Of a stretch of 10,311 bases of DNA, positions 6,675-10,311 are shown piece after piece (position 1 is the first letter of the stretch; every line of letters starts with the position of its first letter). The stretch comes from Nitrososphaerales archaeon (GTDB taxonomy: Archaea; Thermoproteota; Nitrososphaeria; Nitrososphaerales; UBA183). Location of the stretch: the NCBI GenBank assembly GCA_030042335.1, contig JASHZW010000109.1, forward strand, positions 1-10,311, in the 5' to 3' direction. The notes beneath the pieces are model-generated. The model saw only the letters and a program-made list of their open reading frames with translations, was not told the origin of the DNA and searched no databases. The position numbers and the translations under genes are program-made.

Positions 6675-8198
6675 CTAGGCACCTCCGAGCGGTGGCAGCA
6701 GCATCTTCGCGTACTGGTAGAGGAAGTGGTAGAGCAGGTCGGGATAGATACCGATGACGATGGAGAGCCCCGCGAGGAACAGCAACGGGGCCGTCATCGT
6801 GAGCGGTGCCTCCTTCACCTGCGAAAGCTCTGCGGGAATCGCGCCGAAGAACATCCGCTTCACGGGCCAGAAGGTGTAGGCGACCGTCAGAAGGGTGGCG
6901 ATGAGGCCAATCCCGCCAACGGCAAGGTACCACCAAGGCTCCCCGGTGACTCCTTTGTAGAACACCCCCGTGAAGAGAATCCATTCGCTCTGAAAGCCGC
7001 CGGTGGGTGGGACTGCTGAGAGGATCATCGACCCGATGACACAGAGGGTCGCCGTGATGGGCATCCTCCCGGCCAAGCCACCCATCTTCCGCATGTCCCT
7101 CGTCCCGACCTGGCAGATGAGGATACCTGCGACGCAGAAGAGGATCGTCTTGCCTATGATGTGATTGAGGAAGTAGAATATCCCGCCGGAGACGCCGAGC
7201 AGACTGAGGCTCCCGATGCCAAGGAGGGAATAGGCGTTCTGGCTGATGGTGGACCAGGCGTAGAGGTACTTCACGTCGGTCTGGATGAGCGTCATGGCTC
7301 CACCGTACACCATCGTGGCCACCGCCACGACCATCAAGGGGAACGCGAGCGGGGCGAACTCGACGGGCATGTACTGGACCAGCAGGCGCACGACGACATA
7401 GTTCCCCACTCCTACTATCGTCACGATGAACGGGGCGAACGACGTCGGATGTTCGGCGTGCGCGGTGGGGAGCCACATGTGGACGCCGAAGACCGCCATC
7501 TTGATGAGCCACCCAAAGAGAATCAGGCCAGCGGCCCAGTATGCGAGCGTGTCGACGGGCATGGAAGAGAGGGCACTTATCTGGAAGCTCCCCGTCCCGA
7601 TGTAGGCGAGGACTATCCCCGCGAAGAAGATGAACGCGCCGAGGTGGTTCCAGAGGAAGTACATGATGGCCGTCCTCTCTCTGTTCGTGTAACCGAAGAG
7701 AGCGACCATGAAGGCAGACGGGATGAGCATCAGCTCGACGAAAAGATACAGCTCGATCAGGTTTGTGGCGAGGGCCGTCCCGATGAGGCCGGCATCGAGC
7801 AGCATGAAATTGAGGAAGTAGAGCGAGTACTGGCCCTTCTTCTCTCTCCCGTACATCACCTCCAGTCTGTGCTTCATGTAGTCCATCGAGTAGACAGCGG
7901 TCGTGGTGCACACGATGTTCATCACGAGCGCCACAGGCAGGCTCAGGTTGTCCGCAAGGAAGCCGAAGCTGAATCCAGAGGAACTGGCCCAGCTGTAGCT
8001 CTCCGAGGGATACGTGCCCAGGTCCCACAGTCGCAGCCCCACGAGGACCATCAGGATGGTGGTGTAGAGCAGCGCTCCGAAGGCAAGCCAGCCCACGTTC
8101 TTGCCGAACCGGCCTCCCAGCGCGAACACGACGACAGCGAAGATAAGGGGGACGGCTATCATCTGGAGCAGCGCGTCCGGGACGACCGGGACGGTCAA
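6675..8198 (-). CDS. nuoM: Extra NuoM/MrpD-like antiporter subunit of complex I
   Basis: A 507-residue polytopic protein of the same antiporter family as its neighbours, placed between nuoK and nuoL, so the cluster has four such genes. It has Glu155 in LFVELMLIP (TM5), Lys233 in WLIKMAVFGVHMWLP (TM7), His346 and Lys350 in FLNHIIGK (TM11) and Glu405 in PPTGGFQSE (TM12). The TM12 Glu is NuoM-like, while a His plus Lys in TM11 is more like NuoL, MrpD or hydrogenase subunits. The usual WLPDAH reads WLPTAH, and no Lys is found at the TM8 position (Gly263 by alignment). It starts with TTG, supported by GGAGG seven bases upstream. The 46 bases separating it from nuoK hold only this ribosome site. 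I name it nuoM by closest resemblance; it probably forms a fourth channel (inference). Confidence 0.88.
   Translation of the reverse strand: MTVPVVPDALLQMIAVPLIFAVVVFALGGRFGKNVGWLAFGALLYTTILMVLVGLRLWDLGTYPSESYSWASSSGFSFGFLADNLSLPVALVMNIVCTTTAVYSMDYMKHRLEVMYGREKKGQYSLYFLNFMLLDAGLIGTALATNLIELYLFVELMLIPSAFMVALFGYTNRERTAIMYFLWNHLGAFIFFAGIVLAYIGTGSFQISALSSMPVDTLAYWAAGLILFGWLIKMAVFGVHMWLPTAHAEHPTSFAPFIVTIVGVGNYVVVRLLVQYMPVEFAPLAFPLMVVAVATMVYGGAMTLIQTDVKYLYAWSTISQNAYSLLGIGSLSLLGVSGGIFYFLNHIIGKTILFCVAGILICQVGTRDMRKMGGLAGRMPITATLCVIGSMILSAVPPTGGFQSEWILFTGVFYKGVTGEPWWYLAVGGIGLIATLLTVAYTFWPVKRMFFGAIPAELSQVKEAPLTMTAPLLFLAGLSIVIGIYPDLLYHFLYQYAKMLLPPLGGA
6680..6686 (-). promoter_or_regulatory. Shine-Dalgarno site of nuoL
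   Basis: GGAGGTG on the minus strand lies inside the last codons of the upstream nuoM-like gene. It sits eight bases (counted from GGAGG) before GTG 6673 and itself contains the alternative GTG at 6682. This decides the nuoL start in favour of 6673. Confidence 0.7.
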
Positions 8199-8205
8199 GT
8201 CGTGG

Positions 8206-8210
8206 CCTCC
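8206..8210 (-). promoter_or_regulatory. Shine-Dalgarno site of the nuoM-like gene
   Basis: GGAGG on the minus strand lies seven bases before the TTG at 8196-8198. It supports the unusual TTG start. It lies in the only gap of any size within the operon (8199-8244), and I see no promoter or terminator there. Confidence 0.75.
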
Positions 8211-8244
8211 GAGACGGACGTCCCCGCGGTGGGCTCCATCGCCA

Positions 8245-8550
8245 TCAGCCTTCCAAGTTCTTCAGTTCGCTTACGTCCACCTCGTCGTGGATGCGGTACG
8301 CGACCACGACGACCGCGAGTATCACGGCCGCTTCCCCAGCAGCCAGCGCTATCGAGAACAGGACGACGGTCTGGCCGAGCGCCGAAGGCCAGAGGTACCT
8401 GTTGAACGCGATGAAGTTGATGTTGGCGGCGTTGATGAGCATCTCGACAGAGAAGACCAGCCTCATGGCGTTCCTCTTTGTGACCAGCCCGTAGACGCCT
8501 ATCGAGAACAGGGCCGCGGAGACGAACAGATAGTCGTCGAGGGTTATCAT
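8245..8550 (-). CDS. nuoK: Complex I membrane subunit NuoK
   Basis: A 101-residue subunit with three membrane helices, the standard NuoK size. It links the quinone-site end of the complex to the antiporter-like subunits. The two membrane glutamates typical of the family are present: Glu36 in FSVEMLINAANINF and Glu73 in AAGEAAVILAV. The frame stays open upstream to an ATG at 8820, but that would cover most of nuoJ. The ATG at 8550 is right: it overlaps the nuoJ stop as ATGA, has GAAGGA six bases upstream, and gives the family's usual N-terminus. The short C-terminal tail (HDEVDVSELKNLEG) is hydrophilic. Confidence 0.95.
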   Translation of the reverse strand: MITLDDYLFVSAALFSIGVYGLVTKRNAMRLVFSVEMLINAANINFIAFNRYLWPSALGQTVVLFSIALAAGEAAVILAVVVVAYRIHDEVDVSELKNLEG

Positions 8551-9065
8551 ATCTGGTCCTTCGGTTCTACTTTCGCGAGCATCATCGCCCCGACAATCGC
8601 CGCTGCAAGGACGAGCGCCACTAGCTCCAGAGCCGGCGCGAACGGGCCCGAGATGAGCTGCCCTATGCCGGAGCCGGTCCCGAACGTGGAGCCGACCGTT
8701 TGCTCCGCCGAGTTGAGCAGGGACGAGGCGACGAAAGATAGCGCGAGGGAGATTGCGAGCACGACGGCAGTGAGGATGCCGACGAGCCTCTCCACGGAGC
8801 CAAGGGTGTCCCGGACCCACCTTCCCTCCCGCACGAGCATCACCGTGAAGAGTATCAGCACGGCAACTGCCCCGATGTACACAGTGATTTGGAAGGCGGC
8901 CACGAAGGGAGCATCGAGGAGGAAGAAGAGACCGGCGACCCCGAAGAAGCTGAAGGCGAGTCCCATCGCTCCGTAGATGATTTCCTTCGCCTCGAGCGCT
9001 ACAATTGCGCCCCCTATGACGACGACGGCCATGCCCGCGAACACGGCATCGGTGAGTTCAACCAT
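8547..9065 (-). CDS. nuoJ: Complex I membrane subunit NuoJ
   Basis: A 172-residue subunit with about five hydrophobic helices. It has the family's best-conserved stretch, QITVYIGAVAVLILFTVMLV (about residues 59-78), which corresponds to the helix that changes between alpha and pi-bulge forms during turnover in known complex I structures. The protein is one full-length chain, not split in two as in some haloarchaea. The ATG overlaps the end of nuoI by eight bases and the TGA overlaps nuoK by four, so the three are co-transcribed and probably translationally coupled. Confidence 0.94.
   Translation of the reverse strand: MVELTDAVFAGMAVVVIGGAIVALEAKEIIYGAMGLAFSFFGVAGLFFLLDAPFVAAFQITVYIGAVAVLILFTVMLVREGRWVRDTLGSVERLVGILTAVVLAISLALSFVASSLLNSAEQTVGSTFGTGSGIGQLISGPFAPALELVALVLAAAIVGAMMLAKVEPKDQI
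8557..8562 (-). promoter_or_regulatory. Shine-Dalgarno site of nuoK
   Basis: GAAGGA on the minus strand lies six bases before ATG 8550, inside the 3' end of nuoJ. It confirms the short nuoK start over the longer open frame that reaches to 8820. Confidence 0.65.
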
Positions 9066-10311
9066 GCTTGGCGATTCCTCGTTCGGGGTCTATCTTCACC
9101 TTGTACTTGCCCGTCGGCGCAGGCGGGACGAAGAGCATCTCGGGAGTGTACTTCAGGCTGGCCCTGTCGTAGGACGCGAGCTCATACTCGTTAGTCATGA
9201 CGAGCGCGTCGAAGGGACAGGCATCGACGCAGATTCCACAAAAAACGCAATTGTGTACAGCAATTCCTGCAGCAATATAGCTATTATCCTCTTCTACTTC
9301 AATATTTTGAACAATGTAATCCTGTACGTCCTCTGTATCTATCTGGACCACTGGCGAGACGAGCATACCCTCGCGAAGGCGGACGTAGCTGTGGGAGACT
9401 TCATTATTCTTCGCGCTGACGCCCAAGATTTCTCCCATTCTCTCAACGTAGGGAGAACGCACCGTGACAGAATAGCACTGCTTCCCACCCTTCTGTCGCT
9501 GCGTGCTTATCGATGAGACAACGCCGAGCCTGCCGAGCATCAGGTGGAGCTGCAGGGCCAAAGCCTTCGATGTCGTCTTGGTTGTGAAATAGTTCGAATG
9601 CACCTTGGTCTTATAGGAGTAGTACTTGTTCGAGTAGTGACCGTCACCGAGATACTCTCCCTTGACAATCTCTTTGATGCTCTCGAGAGGGAGTATCACC
9701 ATAGACCACGGGAGCTGTTTGGAATCGCAGTGATGGCCGAACTGTGAGAAGAATGAAGCGACACGAACAGAATCGATGCGGAGCTTCAGACCCTTGGAGT
9801 CTGGATCGGGCTTGAGTGACACATTGGCTCCGAAGACAGAGATGGTGCAGGCGACGATGTCCTCTCTAAGCGCGTCTTCTTTCTTGTTGATGTCGAAAGA
9901 GACGTGGTAGCCATCTGAGGTGCCTTCGGCGAGATAATATCCTATCAGTCGCATCAGTTGCGGTGTGATGCGTAGTGATACAACTTCGGTCGTAAAGGAA
10001 CCTCCTCTTCCTTGTGGATGGTAGAGTTCATAGGTGAATTCGACTAGCTCGCTCGCCGTTTCTCCAACTAAGATCGGTTGTGTCAGACATGTCCTCTTCT
10101 CAATCTTGTTCGCGAACTCCCAGGAAACTCCGCCCTCACCATACGTGAGAATGGGGTGGTCCTCGGTCGTAGTCAGTGACTCGAAATTCCCCAGAGTCCT
10201 GAAGGTGTAGAGTTTTCCCGTATACGACCGTGTGAATAGCTGTGTCACCCGCTCGAACGTTCCGGTATGAGTCAAGACCTTGTCGCCGACGCGAATCTCT
10301 GACATTGGCTT
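9058..10311 (-). CDS. nuoI: Complex I iron-sulfur subunit NuoI, C-terminal part, interrupted by an intein; N-terminus off the right edge
   Basis: The frame is open to the right edge, so the true start lies outside; the first Met inside the window (10305) is internal to the intein. The C-extein is 63 residues (9061-9249 plus stop) and begins CVFCGICVDACPFDAL, the second CxxCxxCxxxCP 4Fe-4S motif of NuoI. It is followed by EYELASYDRASLKYTPEML, also typical of the family. NuoI is the 8Fe-8S ferredoxin-like subunit that carries electrons to the last cluster before quinone, on the cytoplasmic side. The preceding 354 residues are an intein that must be spliced out to rebuild this cluster. The first 4Fe-4S motif and the N-extein are not visible. 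The stop overlaps the nuoJ start by eight bases. The NuoI identity rests on the C-extein and on its place before nuoJ. Confidence 0.92.
   Translation of the reverse strand, partial: KPMSEIRVGDKVLTHTGTFERVTQLFTRSYTGKLYTFRTLGNFESLTTTEDHPILTYGEGGVSWEFANKIEKRTCLTQPILVGETASELVEFTYELYHPQGRGGSFTTEVVSLRITPQLMRLIGYYLAEGTSDGYHVSFDINKKEDALREDIVACTISVFGANVSLKPDPDSKGLKLRIDSVRVASFFSQFGHHCDSKQLPWSMVILPLESIKEIVKGEYLGDGHYSNKYYSYKTKVHSNYFTTKTTSKALALQLHLMLGRLGVVSSISTQRQKGGKQCYSVTVRSPYVERMGEILGVSAKNNEVSHSYVRLREGMLVSPVVQIDTEDVQDYIVQNIEVEEDNSYIAAGIAVHNCVFCGICVDACPFDALVMTNEYELASYDRASLKYTPEMLFVPPAPTGKYKVKIDPERGIAKHG
9250..10311 (-). other. Intein in NuoI, inserted before the second 4Fe-4S motif; N-terminal residues off the edge
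   Basis: At least 354 residues lie in frame within nuoI. From the right edge the sequence reads KPMSEIRVGDKVLTHTG, the later part of intein block A, so I estimate about a dozen residues, including residue 1, are missing. Block B follows: the TEDH of SLTTTEDHPIL, with the Thr and His that activate the N-terminal splice site. The C-terminal end has block F (VQDYIVQNIEVEEDNSYIA) and block G (GIAVHN), with the penultimate His and terminal Asn needed for Asn cyclisation. The +1 residue is Cys (9247-9249). All splicing residues in view are present, so I expect an active intein. GC is lower than in the host genes. Confidence 0.93.
9511..9957 (-). other. LAGLIDADG (DOD) homing endonuclease domain within the intein
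   Basis: Two dodecapeptide motifs are visible inside the intein: LMRLIGYYLAEG (acidic residue Glu) and KEIVKGEYLGDG (acidic residue Asp), about 94 residues apart. They are followed by a block H-like segment, SKALALQLHLMLGRLGVVSS. Both metal-binding acids are kept and the frame has no stops, so the endonuclease is probably functional and would cut an intein-free nuoI allele near the insertion point. The second motif is less standard than the first. Confidence 0.85.

Noticed and set aside
7161..8405. Long plus-strand open frame (414 codons) opposite the nuoM-like gene and nuoK
   Set aside because: Its translation is rich in charged residues and reads as the complement of hydrophobic membrane-protein codons in GC-rich DNA. 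It has no recognisable domain and crosses two well-supported genes.
8245..8820. A 191-codon version of nuoK starting at 8820
   Set aside because: The extra N-terminal part is Arg/His-rich and covers nuoJ out of frame. The ATG at 8550 has a Shine-Dalgarno site and gives the normal NuoK length.
9058..10305. A free-standing homing endonuclease gene starting at ATG 10305
   Set aside because: The frame continues past 10305 to the window edge without a stop, block A of the intein is already under way there, and the 3' end is in frame with the NuoI cluster motif. The ATG is internal to an intein.
1..10311. CRISPR arrays, tRNA or rRNA genes, insertion sequences
   Set aside because: Reading through both strands, I saw no regularly spaced repeats, no tRNA-like or rRNA-like stretches, and no transposase or terminal repeats. 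The only mobile element is the intein.

Overview
The window looks like part of an archaeal chromosome, most likely from the Thermoplasmatota or a related euryarchaeal group, with high GC (hand counts of two ordinary stretches give about 58% and 65%). The assignment rests on four things: an archaeal-type TATA element, a prenyl synthase next to respiratory genes, GTG/TTG starts with Shine-Dalgarno sites, and a nuo cluster with an extra antiporter-like subunit. I am fairly sure it is archaeal and less sure of the group.

Layout. Bases 1-614 (minus strand, running off the left edge) are an open reading frame of at least 204 codons that I do not recognise. Bases 615-704 are a divergent promoter region centred on a perfect palindrome containing TTATATAA. 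Bases 705-1562 (plus strand) encode a polyprenyl diphosphate synthase, whose stop codon overlaps the stop codon of the convergent nuoN. From 1559 to the right edge, everything is one tightly packed minus-strand operon. Read in the direction of transcription it is nuoI, nuoJ, nuoK, an extra nuoM-like gene, nuoL, nuoM, nuoN. These are membrane-arm subunits of a respiratory complex I (Nuo/Fpo type) plus the NuoI iron-sulfur subunit. The remaining subunits would lie beyond the right edge.

How they fit together. NuoI passes electrons through two 4Fe-4S clusters towards quinone. NuoJ and NuoK link the quinone site to the antiporter-like subunits, which translocate ions. This cluster encodes four antiporter-like subunits rather than three, and the transverse helix of NuoL looks longer than usual. 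Both fit an enlarged complex with added pumping capacity. The adjacent prenyl synthase could make the quinone side chain.

The most striking feature is an intein with a LAGLIDADG homing endonuclease inside nuoI. It sits directly before the first cysteine of the second 4Fe-4S motif, so the +1 residue for splicing is also a cluster ligand. The intein is poorer in GC than its surroundings. Its first residues and the N-extein lie beyond the right edge.
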